NCBI GenBank assembly: GCA_959023295.1 | Contig: CAUFBM010000017.1 | Location: 1 to 57,441 of the forward strand | Source: an uncultured Collinsella sp. | GTDB lineage: Bacteria > Actinomycetota > Coriobacteriia > Coriobacteriales > Coriobacteriaceae | Reading direction: 5' to 3' | Length of the DNA stretch: 57,441 nucleotides | Part shown: in pieces, positions 7,970 to 17,388 of the stretch | How positions within the stretch are numbered: the stretch's first letter is position 1 | Layout of the letters: every line of letters begins with the position of its first letter | The notes under the pieces: model-generated | Told to the model about the DNA's origin: nothing | What the model saw: the letters and a program-made list of their open reading frames with translations, nothing else | Databases searched by the model: none | Program-made: the position numbers and the translations under genes

Positions 7970-9250
7970 ATGTCAGAAGAGCTTCGTTCCATCCCGCCCC
8001 AACACGGATCGTTTGTGTTTACGTCGGAATCGGTGACCGAGGGTCATCCCGATAAGATCGCCGACCAGATCAGCGATGCCGTACTCGACGCCATCCTCGC
8101 CAAAGAAATAGAGCTGCAGGAGCAGGGCTATATTGCGCCCAACGGCGTGCCCGCCAACGTGGAAAACGTCCGCTGCGCCTGCGAGACCCTCGTGACCACC
8201 GGCACCGTCATCGTCGCCGGCGAGATCCGCACCCAGGCATACGTTGACGTGCAGGAGATTGCCCGCGGCGTCATCCGCCGCATCGGCTACAACCGCGCCA
8301 AGTTTGGCTTTGACTGCGATACCTGCGGTGTCATGAGCCTCATCCACGAGCAGTCCCCCGATATCGCCCAGGGCGTCGACGAGTCGTTTGAGACCCAGAC
8401 CGGCGCTACCACCGACCCGATCGACCTGATCGGCGCCGGCGACCAGGGCATGATGTTCGGCTACGCCTCCAACGAGACCAAGACCCTCATGCCCATGCCG
8501 CACTACCTGGCAAGCCGCCTGGCCGAGCGCCTGGCAGCCGTGCGCCACGACGGCACTCTGCCCTATCTGCGCCCCGACGGCAAAACCCAGGTCACCGTGC
8601 GCTACGAGGACGGAAAGCCCGTCGAGGTCACGACCATCGTCATCTCCACGCAGCACGCTGCCGAAATTGAGGACATGGGCAAGATCAAGGACGACCTCAT
8701 CGAGCATGTCATCGCGCCCGTCATGGCTGCCGAGAACATGCCGTGGGATAGCGCCGATATCTATGTGAACCCCACCGGCCGCTTTGTCGTGGGCGGCCCT
8801 ATGGGTGACACGGGCCTGACCGGCCGCAAGATCATCGTCGACACTTATGGCGGCTACGGCCGTCACGGCGGCGGAGCCTTTAGCGGCAAGGACTGCACCA
8901 AAGTCGACCGCTCCGCCGCGTACGCCGCTCGCTGGGTCGCCAAGAACGTAGTCGCCGCCGGCCTTGCCGACCGCTGCGAAGTCGAGCTGGCCTACGCCAT
9001 CGGCGTATCCAAGCCGCTTTCAATCATGGTCGACACCTTTGGCACCGCACATGTTGCCGAGGACAAGATCGTCGAGGCCGTGGAGAAGACCTTCGACCTG
9101 CGCCCGGGCGCCATCATCCGCGACCTGGACCTACGTCGCCCCATCTACGAGAAGACGGCAGCCTACGGCCACTTCGGCCGCGAAGACCCCGACTTCACCT
9201 GGGAAAAGACCGACCGAGTCGAAGAACTCAAAGCAGCCTGCGGCCTGTAA
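7970..9250 (+). CDS. metK: S-adenosylmethionine synthetase
   Basis: A tetrameric cytosolic enzyme of 426 aa making S-adenosylmethionine from methionine and ATP, the methyl donor for rsmB and tlyA in this window. SVTEGHPDKIADQISDA near residues 21-37 binds ATP and metal, GAGDQGMMFGYA marks the central loop, and GGGAFSGKDCTKVDRS near 300-315 is the P-loop-like signature. The ATG at 7970 follows GAAAGGACAATC. About 107 bases separate the upstream repeat from the start; I saw no SAM riboswitch in them. A strong terminator follows, so it is probably monocistronic. Confidence 0.98.
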   Translation: MSEELRSIPPQHGSFVFTSESVTEGHPDKIADQISDAVLDAILAKEIELQEQGYIAPNGVPANVENVRCACETLVTTGTVIVAGEIRTQAYVDVQEIARGVIRRIGYNRAKFGFDCDTCGVMSLIHEQSPDIAQGVDESFETQTGATTDPIDLIGAGDQGMMFGYASNETKTLMPMPHYLASRLAERLAAVRHDGTLPYLRPDGKTQVTVRYEDGKPVEVTTIVISTQHAAEIEDMGKIKDDLIEHVIAPVMAAENMPWDSADIYVNPTGRFVVGGPMGDTGLTGRKIIVDTYGGYGRHGGGAFSGKDCTKVDRSAAYAARWVAKNVVAAGLADRCEVELAYAIGVSKPLSIMVDTFGTAHVAEDKIVEAVEKTFDLRPGAIIRDLDLRRPIYEKTAAYGHFGREDPDFTWEKTDRVEELKAACGL

Positions 9251-9289
9251 GACGAGTCGCCAGACCTGGACAACACAGCATTACGCACA

Positions 9290-9327
9290 AAGAAGTACCG
9301 GCTCCAAACTGGTACTTCTTTTTTATT
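9290..9327 (+). terminator. Terminator after metK
   Basis: AAGAAGTACC (9290-9299) pairs with GGTACTTCTT (9311-9320), followed by TTTTATT. A clear intrinsic terminator for metK. Confidence 0.9.
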
Positions 9328-9419
9328 AAACCGGTGGTGAAGATGTAGCAACATGGAACTCAGAATAGGTCACCGCCTGATGAATTTTGAAGCACGCGCG
9401 CCTCTACCATGTATCCTAA

Positions 9420-9540
9420 GTTCCGAGGGCTTTAGTATTTGGTCGATCGCGAGTTCCGCACGAGCCGGAGGCCACTTAATGTGGCCTCCGTGCGAGCAGG
9501 ACTGTCCGAGCAGGCGACCAAATACTAAAGCCCTCGGAAC
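9420..9540 (+). repeat. Nested palindrome with conserved, covarying inner hairpin (copy A)
   Basis: Outer arms 9420-9445 and 9515-9540 are 26-base perfect reverse complements containing CGAGGGCTTTAGTATTTGG. Inside, 9447-9514 begins TCGCGAGTTCCGCACG, then the stem GGAGGCCAC, loop TTAAT, stem GTGGCCTCC, then CAGGACTGT and GAGCAGG. The inner part matches the minus strand of 25275-25342 with a different but still paired stem. It ends 55 bases before sdaA, so it should lie in the sdaA leader if transcription starts upstream of it. Confidence 0.85.
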
Positions 9541-9595
9541 GGCGAGACAGAGTATGCCCCGCCCCTCGGGACGACGAGACATAGAAGGAGCAACC

Positions 9596-11203
9596 ATGGC
9601 GGGCAAGCCGCAAACACTAGCTACGACCTCGGCATTCGAGATCTTGGGCCCCATCATGGTCGGCCCTAGCTCGTCACACACCGCCGGCGCCCTGCGCTGC
9701 GCCCAGGTTGCCGCCAGCCTGCTGGAAGGCCGCATCACCAAGGTCACCTTTGGCCTGTGGAACTCCTTTGCCCATACTTACCGCGGCCATGGCACCGATC
9801 GCGCGCTCGTAGCGGGCATCTTGGGCCTCGATACCGACGATGAGAACATCAAGCAGGCCTTTGACCTCGCGCGCGAGCAGGGCCTCGACTATCACTTTGA
9901 CATCAAGGGCGACGACGCCTCCATCCACCCCAACACCGTCGATATCGAGATGGTCGACGACACGGGCTCTACGGCGCAGGTCCGCGGCGAGAGCCTGGGC
10001 GGCGGCAAGATGCGCATCAGCCGCATCAACGGCGTCGGAGTCGACATCTCGGGCATGTATTCCACGCTCTTCGTGGCACACCAGGACGTCCCCGGCGTGC
10101 TCGCCGCGCTCACGAACCTGCTTGCCTACGCACACGTCAACATTGCCTTCTGCCGCACCTACCGCACCGAGGTGGGCGGCCAGGCTTATTCCGTCTTTGA
10201 GACCGACGGCGCTCCCGACGACACCGTCGTCCCTATGCTGCGCAAGCTCGACAATGTCGATTACGCCACGTTTATCGAGCTCCCGGGCTCGGCGTCATCG
10301 CTCTCCCCCGGCGTCTCGGCCAAGGAGATCTTCGACGACGGCGAGCAGCTGCTCGATGCGTGCGCCGAGCTCGGCCTGAATATTGGCGCCGTTATGGCCG
10401 TGCGCGAGGCGCGTCTAACCGGCGAGGCCCATGCTATCGCAGCCATGCGCCGCATGCTCGATGTCATGCGCGAGGAGACCACGGCCCCCATCGCCAATCC
10501 GCAACGATCGCTCGGAGGGCTTATCGGCGGCGAGGCCAAGCTCGTCGATGCCACCCGCCGCAACGATTTGAGCACAAGCCTGATGGGCCCCGTTCAGACC
10601 GATGCCGTGGCCCGAGCGATGGCCGTGCTCGAGCGCTCCGCCACCATGGGCGTGATCGTTGCCGCCCCCACGGCCGGCTCCGCGGGCGTCGTCCCCGGCT
10701 GCGTGCTGGCGCTCGCCGATCACCTCCAGCTCGACGACGAACAGGTCATGGATGCCCTCTACTGCGCCGCCGCCATCGGCCTCAACCTCACCACGAGCGC
10801 CTGCGTCGCCGGCGCCGAGGGCGGATGCCAGGCCGAGGTGGGAAGCGCTGCCGCCATGGCCGCCGCCGCGCTGGTCCAGATGATGGGCGGCACGCCCGAG
10901 CAAGCGCTCGACGCCAGCTCCATCGCGCTGAGCAACCTGTTGGGTCTCGTTTGCGACCCCGTCGGCGGCCTTGTCGAGGTGCCATGCCAAAACCGCAACG
11001 CCATCGGCGTGGCCGCGGCCTTTAGCTCGGCGCAACTCGCCCTCGCCGGCATCAAGAGCCTGGTACCGTTTGACCAGATGGCACACGTGATGCTCTCGGT
11101 GGGCCACGCTCTGCCTGCCACGTTGCGCGAGACGGCCAAGGGCGGCATCGCGCAGGCTCCGGCAGCACTCTCGGCGTGCGCGAAATGCGGAATATGCGGA
11201 TAG
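9596..11203 (+). CDS. sdaA: L-serine dehydratase, iron-sulfur type, single chain
   Basis: Deaminates L-serine to pyruvate and ammonia with a [4Fe-4S] cluster. The 535 aa chain fuses the beta domain (about 10-150), an ACT-like segment (about 157-225) and the alpha domain (about 245-530). Cluster cysteines are C411, C453 and C464; their spacing of 42 and 11 matches characterised bacterial enzymes. The C-terminus CAKCGICG supplies a terminal Cys, as in the tail-in-mouth arrangement of the family. The ATG at 9596 follows GAAGGAG by five bases. The frame is open upstream to 9353 but would run through the palindrome, so I reject that start. Confidence 0.96.
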   Translation: MAGKPQTLATTSAFEILGPIMVGPSSSHTAGALRCAQVAASLLEGRITKVTFGLWNSFAHTYRGHGTDRALVAGILGLDTDDENIKQAFDLAREQGLDYHFDIKGDDASIHPNTVDIEMVDDTGSTAQVRGESLGGGKMRISRINGVGVDISGMYSTLFVAHQDVPGVLAALTNLLAYAHVNIAFCRTYRTEVGGQAYSVFETDGAPDDTVVPMLRKLDNVDYATFIELPGSASSLSPGVSAKEIFDDGEQLLDACAELGLNIGAVMAVREARLTGEAHAIAAMRRMLDVMREETTAPIANPQRSLGGLIGGEAKLVDATRRNDLSTSLMGPVQTDAVARAMAVLERSATMGVIVAAPTAGSAGVVPGCVLALADHLQLDDEQVMDALYCAAAIGLNLTTSACVAGAEGGCQAEVGSAAAMAAAALVQMMGGTPEQALDASSIALSNLLGLVCDPVGGLVEVPCQNRNAIGVAAAFSSAQLALAGIKSLVPFDQMAHVMLSVGHALPATLRETAKGGIAQAPAALSACAKCGICG

Positions 11204-11219
11204 CGAGCAAAAGCGAACG

Positions 11220-11245
11220 ATAGGTGGGACATATGTCCCACCTAT
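11220..11245. repeat. Perfect 26-base palindrome after sdaA
   Basis: The sequence around AGGTGGGACATATGTCCCAC is identical to its own reverse complement over 26 bases, beginning 17 bases after the sdaA stop. It lacks a loop and a strong T-run, so it may be a weak terminator, a protein-binding site or a repeat. Confidence 0.75.
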
Positions 11246-11290
11246 TCCTTATCGCCACTCTTTTCGTAACACAAGCAACTGCCTAATCGC

Positions 11291-11296
11291 TATAAT
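11291..11296 (+). promoter_or_regulatory. Likely -10 element for the L,D-transpeptidase gene
   Basis: A perfect TATAAT lies 58 bases upstream of the start codon. No good -35 hexamer is seen 16-18 bases upstream, so the promoter may be extended or activator-dependent. Confidence 0.45.
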
Positions 11297-11353
11297 TCAA
11301 GCCCAGTTAAAACACGATGAGCCGTAAAGCGAAACTCGAAGGATATACACACG

Positions 11354-13108
11354 ATGTCGCAGAACGATCACACCCAACTGATCCCCGACCCGCAGCAGCC
11401 TAGCAGGCATGCCGGTGGTGTCCAGTCGCCGCGTCCCATAGCGCCAGCACATGGCCAACAGCGCGCCGCGGCAAACACCTCCCCGCGCCCCAATCAGAAC
11501 CAGCACCAGCAGCGCCAGCAATATCAGCAGCACCAGCAGCGTTCCGCACATGGCGCCGGTCACAACCAGGGCCCTTCGCACGCTCGAGTTTCCAACAACC
11601 GCGGCCCCGCCGACAACCGCTCCGCAAAGGGCAATAAGGCGGGTGGCAGGACGGCGTTCTTCGTCGTCCTCGGCCTCGTCGCTATCATCTATATCGTGGG
11701 TGTCGTGGCATTTTCGCAGATTGCCTACCCCAACACCACCATCGCCGGCGTCGATATCTCGTTTTCTAACGCCTCTTCCGCCGCCACCAAGGTCAACTCG
11801 GCCTGGAAGCACTACAAGCTCACCGTTTCGGGTGACGACTTTAGCTGGACCTATCAGCCTAAATCCGACGAGCCCATCGTCGATGGCGAGGCAGCTGCCC
11901 ACGAGATTATCGGCAACAACGAGCCGCTGTTGTGGCCTTCGCGCCTGGTTGCCTCGCTCGGCGGCAAAAACGTTAGCGCGACCAAAAACGACACCATCGA
12001 CCTGGAACAGGACGTCGACCTGTCCATGCTCTCGGACGCCTTTGACCAAAAGCAGTTCGAAGAGGATCTGGGTACTGCCATCGACGCATTCAACGAGGGC
12101 CGCTCGGGCACCTTTGAGGCCTCGAATTCCTACGACGAACAGGCGGGCAAGTTCACCGTGGAGAAGGCCCGCTCCAACGAGAAGCTCAACCGCGAGCACG
12201 TGATCAAGTATGCCGAGCTCGAGCTCGCATCGCTGGCGGAATCCGTCGATATCACCAAGATCGGCAACGATGCCTACGATCCGCTCAACGGTACGCTCAC
12301 CAACGACCAGATTCAGGCTGCATGCGATGCCGCCAACAACTTCCTGGGCGTCAACGTGACCCTTAAGCTCAACGGCAACGATGCCGGCAAGGTCGACGGT
12401 AGCTCGGTGCTGCAGTGGATCAGCTTTGCCGACCCTACAAACCCCACGCTCGACACCTCCCAGATCAGCAACTGGGCAGCCGAGCTCGCCAATGGCTTTA
12501 ACACCGTAGGCTCCACCCGTTGGTGGACGCGCGCCGATGGCAAGCAATGTGCCGTCGAAGGCGGTGACTTTGGTTGGTCTATCGATAGCAGCACGCTTGC
12601 CAAGCAAGTCGAGGATGCTATTAACAACAAGCAGACCGGTGAGATTGAGATCAATTACTCCCAGAAGGCCGACACTTTTACCGCAAAGGGCGAGCCCGAT
12701 TGGAAAGCGTATATCGACGTCGACCTGTCCGAGCAGCACGCGCGCTACTATGACGAGAGCGGCAATATCGTTTGGGAGGCCAACTTTATTTCCGGCAAAC
12801 CGGGCGAAGACGCTACCCCCGAGGGCGTGTGGCAGATCAACAGCAACGACGGCGCCACCAAGCTTATCGGCGCCAAGGACCCCAAGACCGGTAAGCCCAA
12901 ATACGAGAGCCCGGTGAGCTACTGGATGCCGTTTGAGGGCAACATGGTTGGCTTCCACGACGCTACCTGGCAAAACGATTCGAGCTTCGATAGTGCCGAA
13001 TCGTACAAGTGGTGCGGTAGCCACGGCTGCATCAACCTGCGCCTAGCCGATGCCAAGGCGCTCCACGACTGCATCAAAGTCGGTCTGTGCGTGGTCGTGC
13101 ACTCCTAG
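11354..13108 (+). CDS. Membrane-anchored L,D-transpeptidase with YkuD domain
   Basis: A peptidoglycan cross-linking enzyme of 584 aa. Residues 1-95 are a low-complexity cytosolic tail rich in Gln, Pro and Asn. One membrane helix (about 101-121) follows, then extracellular repeats of the PG_binding_4 type (about 130-440). The C-terminal YkuD domain holds the catalytic signature SHGCINLR, with the Cys near residue 559. It should form 3-3 cross-links or attach proteins to peptide stems outside the membrane. A hairpin at 13175-13200 separates it from the exporter genes. A large antisense frame covers it but has no family features. Confidence 0.92.
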   Translation: MSQNDHTQLIPDPQQPSRHAGGVQSPRPIAPAHGQQRAAANTSPRPNQNQHQQRQQYQQHQQRSAHGAGHNQGPSHARVSNNRGPADNRSAKGNKAGGRTAFFVVLGLVAIIYIVGVVAFSQIAYPNTTIAGVDISFSNASSAATKVNSAWKHYKLTVSGDDFSWTYQPKSDEPIVDGEAAAHEIIGNNEPLLWPSRLVASLGGKNVSATKNDTIDLEQDVDLSMLSDAFDQKQFEEDLGTAIDAFNEGRSGTFEASNSYDEQAGKFTVEKARSNEKLNREHVIKYAELELASLAESVDITKIGNDAYDPLNGTLTNDQIQAACDAANNFLGVNVTLKLNGNDAGKVDGSSVLQWISFADPTNPTLDTSQISNWAAELANGFNTVGSTRWWTRADGKQCAVEGGDFGWSIDSSTLAKQVEDAINNKQTGEIEINYSQKADTFTAKGEPDWKAYIDVDLSEQHARYYDESGNIVWEANFISGKPGEDATPEGVWQINSNDGATKLIGAKDPKTGKPKYESPVSYWMPFEGNMVGFHDATWQNDSSFDSAESYKWCGSHGCINLRLADAKALHDCIKVGLCVVVHS

Positions 13109-13174
13109 CACATCTCGCGCAACACAACAAAACTCAGCGTCACCTACCTTTCGATGCTGAAAGAAACATGCCCA

Positions 13175-13200
13175 TGCGCCCGCCCTAACCGGCGGGCGCA
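13175..13200 (+). terminator. GC-rich hairpin between L,D-transpeptidase and exporter
   Basis: TGCGCCCGCC (13175-13184) pairs perfectly with GGCGGGCGCA (13191-13200). Only a weak T-rich stretch (TATACTTAT) follows, so termination may be partial. Confidence 0.55.
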
Positions 13201-13236
13201 TATACTTATCGAGGTATGTTCTATAAAGGAGACGCT

Positions 13237-14649
13237 ATGTCAAATGTCCCCACCATCACCCCGGGCCCCGGCGATGCCGGGCACTCGCCGGAAGGCGCGA
13301 CCGAAACCCTGCCGCTTATCACAAACGCCCCCACGGCACAGCAAAACGACAACAAACAAGGCAGCGCCGGGATATCCGACGATGAGGCCTACGCCAAGCT
13401 CAAGGCGAAGCGTGCCGAGCGTCGGCGCAAAAAGCTCATCCGACGCGGCATCGCTTCCGGCATCGTAGGCGGCATGATTCTGATAGCCATTATTGTGAGC
13501 GTTGTCCTTACCTCGCAGCCGCAATCTGCAGGCGGACCTGTTACCGACATGGTCATGGAAGGCACTTTTACCTCGACCGTCGAGGCAAAAGGACAGCTCA
13601 TGCCCATCTCGGCCTCAGTCGTCTCCCCTTCTGTCGACGGTACGGTGGCATCGATCAACGTGCAGGCCGGTCAGAGCGTCAACGAGGGCGACGTGCTCAT
13701 GACGATCAAAAACGACGAGCTCGATAACGCCGTTGCCGAGGCACAGCGCGCGGTCGCGGCCGCCCAGGAAGACCTGAAAAACGCGCGGGCAGCGCTCGCC
13801 GCCGCACAGGCAGCACCGACGCTGGATGCCGGCGCAGCGACCGCCCCGACGGATGTAACCTCCGACGCCAGCGCCGTCTCGAGCGCCCAGCGCAATCTCG
13901 CCTCGGCCCAGGCAACCCTGGACCAGGCAAATGCAAAGGCGGCAGAGCGCACCGTAAAGGCCCCCAGCTCGGGTAGCATCGTCGAGCTCAACGCCAAGGT
14001 CGGCGCCACGGTGACCGGAGGCATGGTCATGGGCGAAGGCGACACGAGTGGCGGCAAGCAGTGCATGCAGATCGCCGATCTCTCCAAGATGAAGGTGACG
14101 GTTCAGGTGGGCGAAAAGGACATCGCCAAGATCGCCGTGGGCCAGAGCGCCAACGTTACCTATCCCGCGTTTCCCGATATCGTGAGCCGGGGCACCGTCA
14201 CGGCTATCGCGTCGGTGGCAAACTCCGACGCCGCCAACGGTGGTGGCGGCAGCGTGACATTTAACGTCGACATCCTCATCGAAGCACCCGACAGCCGCCT
14301 TAAGCCCGGTATGACTGCCGAGGTCTCGGTGGTAACCGAGCAGCTCGACGACGTGGTCATGGTACCCACCATGGCACTGATGACCGAGGACGGCGAGCAC
14401 TATTACGTCAACGTGGCCACTGATGACGAAGGCAAGGAGACGCGCCGCGTGAAGGTAACTGTCGTGACGCAAAACGACAACGACGCCGTGGTCGGCAAGA
14501 CGCAGGTCAAGCACGATGACCAGGGCAACGAGATCAACCCCGACGTGCCGGTTACCAAGCTGCGCGATGGCGACACCATCGTGGTGGATACCGGCGCGGG
14601 CATGACGGCAGACGGCGGCGACAGTATGCCTGCCGACGAGGGCATGTAA
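13237..14649 (+). CDS. HlyD/MacA-type efflux adaptor subunit
   Basis: A membrane-anchored adaptor of 470 aa for an ABC exporter. After a short cytosolic tail, one membrane helix lies near residues 68-95. A barrel-sandwich lipoyl-like half precedes a coiled-coil rich in Ala and Gln (about 165-250) that contains an Ala/Pro/Thr linker; a second lipoyl half and beta-barrel domains follow. I set the start at 13237 because AAAGGAG is five bases upstream; the ATG at 13216 would place that site inside the gene. Its stop shares a base with the next start (TAATG), so translation of adaptor and ATPase is coupled. The substrate is unknown. Confidence 0.9.
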   Translation: MSNVPTITPGPGDAGHSPEGATETLPLITNAPTAQQNDNKQGSAGISDDEAYAKLKAKRAERRRKKLIRRGIASGIVGGMILIAIIVSVVLTSQPQSAGGPVTDMVMEGTFTSTVEAKGQLMPISASVVSPSVDGTVASINVQAGQSVNEGDVLMTIKNDELDNAVAEAQRAVAAAQEDLKNARAALAAAQAAPTLDAGAATAPTDVTSDASAVSSAQRNLASAQATLDQANAKAAERTVKAPSSGSIVELNAKVGATVTGGMVMGEGDTSGGKQCMQIADLSKMKVTVQVGEKDIAKIAVGQSANVTYPAFPDIVSRGTVTAIASVANSDAANGGGGSVTFNVDILIEAPDSRLKPGMTAEVSVVTEQLDDVVMVPTMALMTEDGEHYYVNVATDDEGKETRRVKVTVVTQNDNDAVVGKTQVKHDDQGNEINPDVPVTKLRDGDTIVVDTGAGMTADGGDSMPADEGM

Positions 14650-15422
14650 TGCGCCCCGTCATCGACATCCGCAACGTGCACCGCATCTTTGAGAGCGAGG
14701 CCGGTTGCGCCCACATCCTGCACAACGTGAGCCTAGCGGTAGACCCCGGTGAGTTCGTCGCCATCACCGGCCCCTCGGGTTCGGGCAAGTCGACGCTCAT
14801 GAACATCCTTGGTTGCTTGGACAAACCGACGGCGGGCGACTATTACCTGCAGGGGCTCAATGTCGCCGAACTCGACGATGATGAGCTCACAGAGGTGCGT
14901 GCGCTGAGCATCGGCTTTGTCTTTCAGAGTTTCAACCTGCTGCCGCGCCTGTCAGTTATCGAAAACGTCATGTTGCCGCTGTCCTACACCAATGTGCCGC
15001 GAAGTCAGCGGGAGATGCGCGCCGTACACGCACTGCAAGCTGTCACGCTTCCGGTCGACCATTGGGACCACCGCATATCAGAACTCTCGGGCGGACAGAT
15101 GCAACGCGTCGCCATCGCGCGCGCCCTCGTCAACGATCCGCCCATTATTTTGGCCGACGAGCCCACGGGAAACCTGGACTCGGCAACCGGGGCGCTCGTC
15201 ATGGAAACCTTCCACAAGCTCCAGGAGCGCGGCAAGACCATCGTGCTCATCACGCACGACCCGGGCATTGCCGCCGAGGCAGACCGAGCCGTAACCATTC
15301 GCGACGGGCGTATCCATGACGGCGCATATATCGCGCATGCGCCGAACAATCTACGTTGCGCCGTCAACGAGCTACCCGCGATTTCCGCACCTTCTACAAC
15401 GCCGAAAGGAGCGAAGGCATGA
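14649..15422 (+). CDS. ABC transporter ATPase, MacB/LolD type
   Basis: The ATPase of the exporter, 257 aa. Walker A is GPSGSGKST (about 38-46), the signature is LSGGQMQR (about 145-152), Walker B is ILADEPTGNLDS (about 167-178) and the H-loop is ITHD. It belongs to the class that powers mechanotransmission permeases rather than classical import. The start overlaps the adaptor stop by one base and the stop overlaps the permease start in ATGA, giving a three-gene unit. A short tail after residue 225 is not conserved in the family. Confidence 0.95.
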   Translation: MRPVIDIRNVHRIFESEAGCAHILHNVSLAVDPGEFVAITGPSGSGKSTLMNILGCLDKPTAGDYYLQGLNVAELDDDELTEVRALSIGFVFQSFNLLPRLSVIENVMLPLSYTNVPRSQREMRAVHALQAVTLPVDHWDHRISELSGGQMQRVAIARALVNDPPIILADEPTGNLDSATGALVMETFHKLQERGKTIVLITHDPGIAAEADRAVTIRDGRIHDGAYIAHAPNNLRCAVNELPAISAPSTTPKGAKA

Positions 15423-16633
15423 GCACCCGCGATCTTGTCCAAGAAGCCCTGCACTCGCTCGAGGCCAACAAGGGGCGCAGTCTGCTCACCATCCTGGGCA
15501 TCGTCATTGGCATCGCCTCGGTCATAGCCATGACCTCGCTCATCGGCGGCATCCAAAACAGCCTGGTCAACAGCCTGGGCCTCAACGCGGCCCGCATGGT
15601 GCAGATTTACTCGTCCCAGGAGCTTACCGATTCGGACGTCGAGAAACTGCGTAAGATGGTGCCGCAAATTGAGCAGATCGGCATCGTCGACAGCGCCTAT
15701 TCCGAGTACAAAGTTGGAGATAAAAGCTATACCGTCATGGCCCAAGGTGTCGATAGTGACATGCTCGACGCCGTGGGCGCCAGCAAGATCGTTGCCGGTC
15801 GCACCTATAACGACATCGAGTCCAAATCCGGCGCTCGAGTGGCGCTCATCGGCCGCGGCGGCGCCGAGCAACTTTATGGCAACGAACAGGACGCAATCGG
15901 CAAGACCATCAAGGTCTCGAGCGGAGACGTGCAGATCGTCGGCGTTATCGACGGCGGCAACGACTCCATGGGCTCACTGAGCCTGTACATGCCACGAGCA
16001 ACGATTGCCGAGCTTTTCGGCGATGACAATCCTTCGTTTCCCAGCGTGACGGCGCTCGCCGCCGAGGGTACCGATATGGACAAGCTCTGCAAGACGATCG
16101 AAGCCAAGGTACGCAGCATGAAGGGCATCTCGGAGGACGACGAGTATGACAGCGTGTCGGCAAGCTCCATGAAGAGCGCTATCGATGCCCTCAACTCCTT
16201 TATGGGCGCCTTCTCGCTCATCATGGGCGCCGTTGCTGGCATCTCGCTTTTAGTCGGCGGTATCGGCATTATGAACATGATGCTCACCAACGTGACCGAG
16301 CGCATCCGCGAAATTGGCATTCGCCGCGCTCTGGGCGCAAGCCGACGCGATATCACCGCTCAGTTTTTGGCCGAATCCTCGGCGCTGTGCATCACTGGCG
16401 GCATTTTAGGTGTCGTAATTGGCTATCTGCTGGCCTGGGGGCTCACGTTCTTTGCAGCGAGCTCGGGCATTATGAACGAGTTTGGGGCCACTGGGACGAT
16501 TACGCCGAGCTTCTCCATTACAACTGTGCTGCTCGCGTTTGCCGTATCGGTCGGCATCGGCGTGATCTTTGGCTTCTACCCCGCCCGCCGCGCCGCGAGA
16601 CTCGATCCGGTCGAGTGTCTGCGCTATCAGTAA
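15419..16633 (+). CDS. ABC transporter permease, MacB/FtsX type
   Basis: A permease of 404 aa with one N-terminal membrane helix (about 20-45), a large extracellular MacB_PCD domain (about 50-250) and three C-terminal helices forming the FtsX domain (about 275-395). The cytosolic turn NVTERIREIGIRRALGA is typical of the family. The start at 15419 has GAAAGGAG upstream and overlaps the ATPase stop. With the adaptor it forms a MacAB-like exporter; in a Gram-positive cell this would move peptides, lipids or drugs from the membrane outward. The convergent TetR gene downstream is a plausible regulator. Confidence 0.93.
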   Translation: MSTRDLVQEALHSLEANKGRSLLTILGIVIGIASVIAMTSLIGGIQNSLVNSLGLNAARMVQIYSSQELTDSDVEKLRKMVPQIEQIGIVDSAYSEYKVGDKSYTVMAQGVDSDMLDAVGASKIVAGRTYNDIESKSGARVALIGRGGAEQLYGNEQDAIGKTIKVSSGDVQIVGVIDGGNDSMGSLSLYMPRATIAELFGDDNPSFPSVTALAAEGTDMDKLCKTIEAKVRSMKGISEDDEYDSVSASSMKSAIDALNSFMGAFSLIMGAVAGISLLVGGIGIMNMMLTNVTERIREIGIRRALGASRRDITAQFLAESSALCITGGILGVVIGYLLAWGLTFFAASSGIMNEFGATGTITPSFSITTVLLAFAVSVGIGVIFGFYPARRAARLDPVECLRYQ

Positions 16634-16656
16634 GCCGTGACCTTACGCGCGCAACA

Positions 16657-16701
16657 ATTTGGGCCCGGACCTGCGTTACTTCGCAAGGTCACGGGCCCAA
16701 T
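16657..16701. terminator. Bidirectional hairpin between exporter and TetR genes
   Basis: TTGGGCCCG (16659-16667) and CGGGCCCAA (16692-16700) pair, with GACCT and AGGTC helping to close the stem. It lies in the convergent gap and could serve both strands; T-runs are weak. Confidence 0.65.
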
Positions 16702-16724
16702 TCTCTACATGGACATAGGCTTGG

Positions 16725-17336
16725 CTACCCGAGCTTAGATTCCAGGCTGGATAGGCCGTTGAGAGTCAGGTCATTGGCGACCGCCGAAACGCGCTCGATG
16801 GGAACCGAGCCGTCGGACAACGCCCACGTGCGATAGATGCCGATAATGCCGGACAGCAAAAACGCCAGGTAGTAATCGAACATCTCATCCTTTAAGCCCT
16901 CGGGCAGCAGGTCACGCTCGGCGATCTCGTGCTCGAGCGGCACGCGCAGACGAGCCATAAAGTCATCGAGCGGAATGTTTTCAATCAACTGGCGATTAAG
17001 CACCAAGTTGTTGCACAGCGCCTCGTTAACGGTCTTGAAAAAGGACGCCGCAGCGCCAAGTGCGCGCTCGTTGGTGTCGCCACCCATGGAGAAAAGCGTC
17101 TTCTCGACCGAATCGACGATCATCTCGACCACATCGACGGCAATGGCATCGAGCAAGCCGTCGACCGTGCCAAAGTGCACGTAGAAGGTCTTACGGTCGA
17201 CGTTTGCCTCACGTGCGATGGCGCTCACCGTAATATCGGCCAGAGGCTTTTCCATGAGCAGACGCTCAAACGCCGAAAGAATCGCATTGCGGCTGCGAAC
17301 GATGCGGCGGTCAAGGCGCGGTTTGCTGGTGGCCAT
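16725..17336 (-). CDS. TetR-family transcriptional regulator
   Basis: A dimeric ligand-responsive regulator of 203 aa. The N-terminal helix-turn-helix (about 15-60) has the family pattern ITVSAIAREANVDRKTFYVHF; the C-terminal part (about 70-195) is the variable ligand and dimer domain. It is transcribed towards the MacAB-like exporter, and regulators so placed often control the neighbouring exporter, though this is inference. A dyad at 17362-17388, just upstream of its start, is a candidate site for autoregulation. Confidence 0.92.
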   Translation of the reverse strand: MATSKPRLDRRIVRSRNAILSAFERLLMEKPLADITVSAIAREANVDRKTFYVHFGTVDGLLDAIAVDVVEMIVDSVEKTLFSMGGDTNERALGAAASFFKTVNEALCNNLVLNRQLIENIPLDDFMARLRVPLEHEIAERDLLPEGLKDEMFDYYLAFLLSGIIGIYRTWALSDGSVPIERVSAVANDLTLNGLSSLESKLG

Positions 17337-17361
17337 AGACGAGTCCCCTTCATGTCAACAG

Positions 17362-17388
17362 CCCACCTGTAAGTCCTCTACATGTGGG
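17362..17388. promoter_or_regulatory. Candidate TetR operator (9 of 10 dyad)
   Basis: CCCACCTGTA and TACATGTGGG are inverted with one mismatch around a 7-base spacer, 26 bases before the TetR start codon. A second pair, GATAATC and GATTATC, is at 17390-17413. I did not find the first dyad in front of the exporter genes. Confidence 0.45.

Noticed and set aside
11297..13024. 575-codon minus-strand frame over the L,D-transpeptidase
   Set aside because: The plus-strand product has a membrane helix and the SHGCINLR catalytic motif; the antisense product has nothing comparable.
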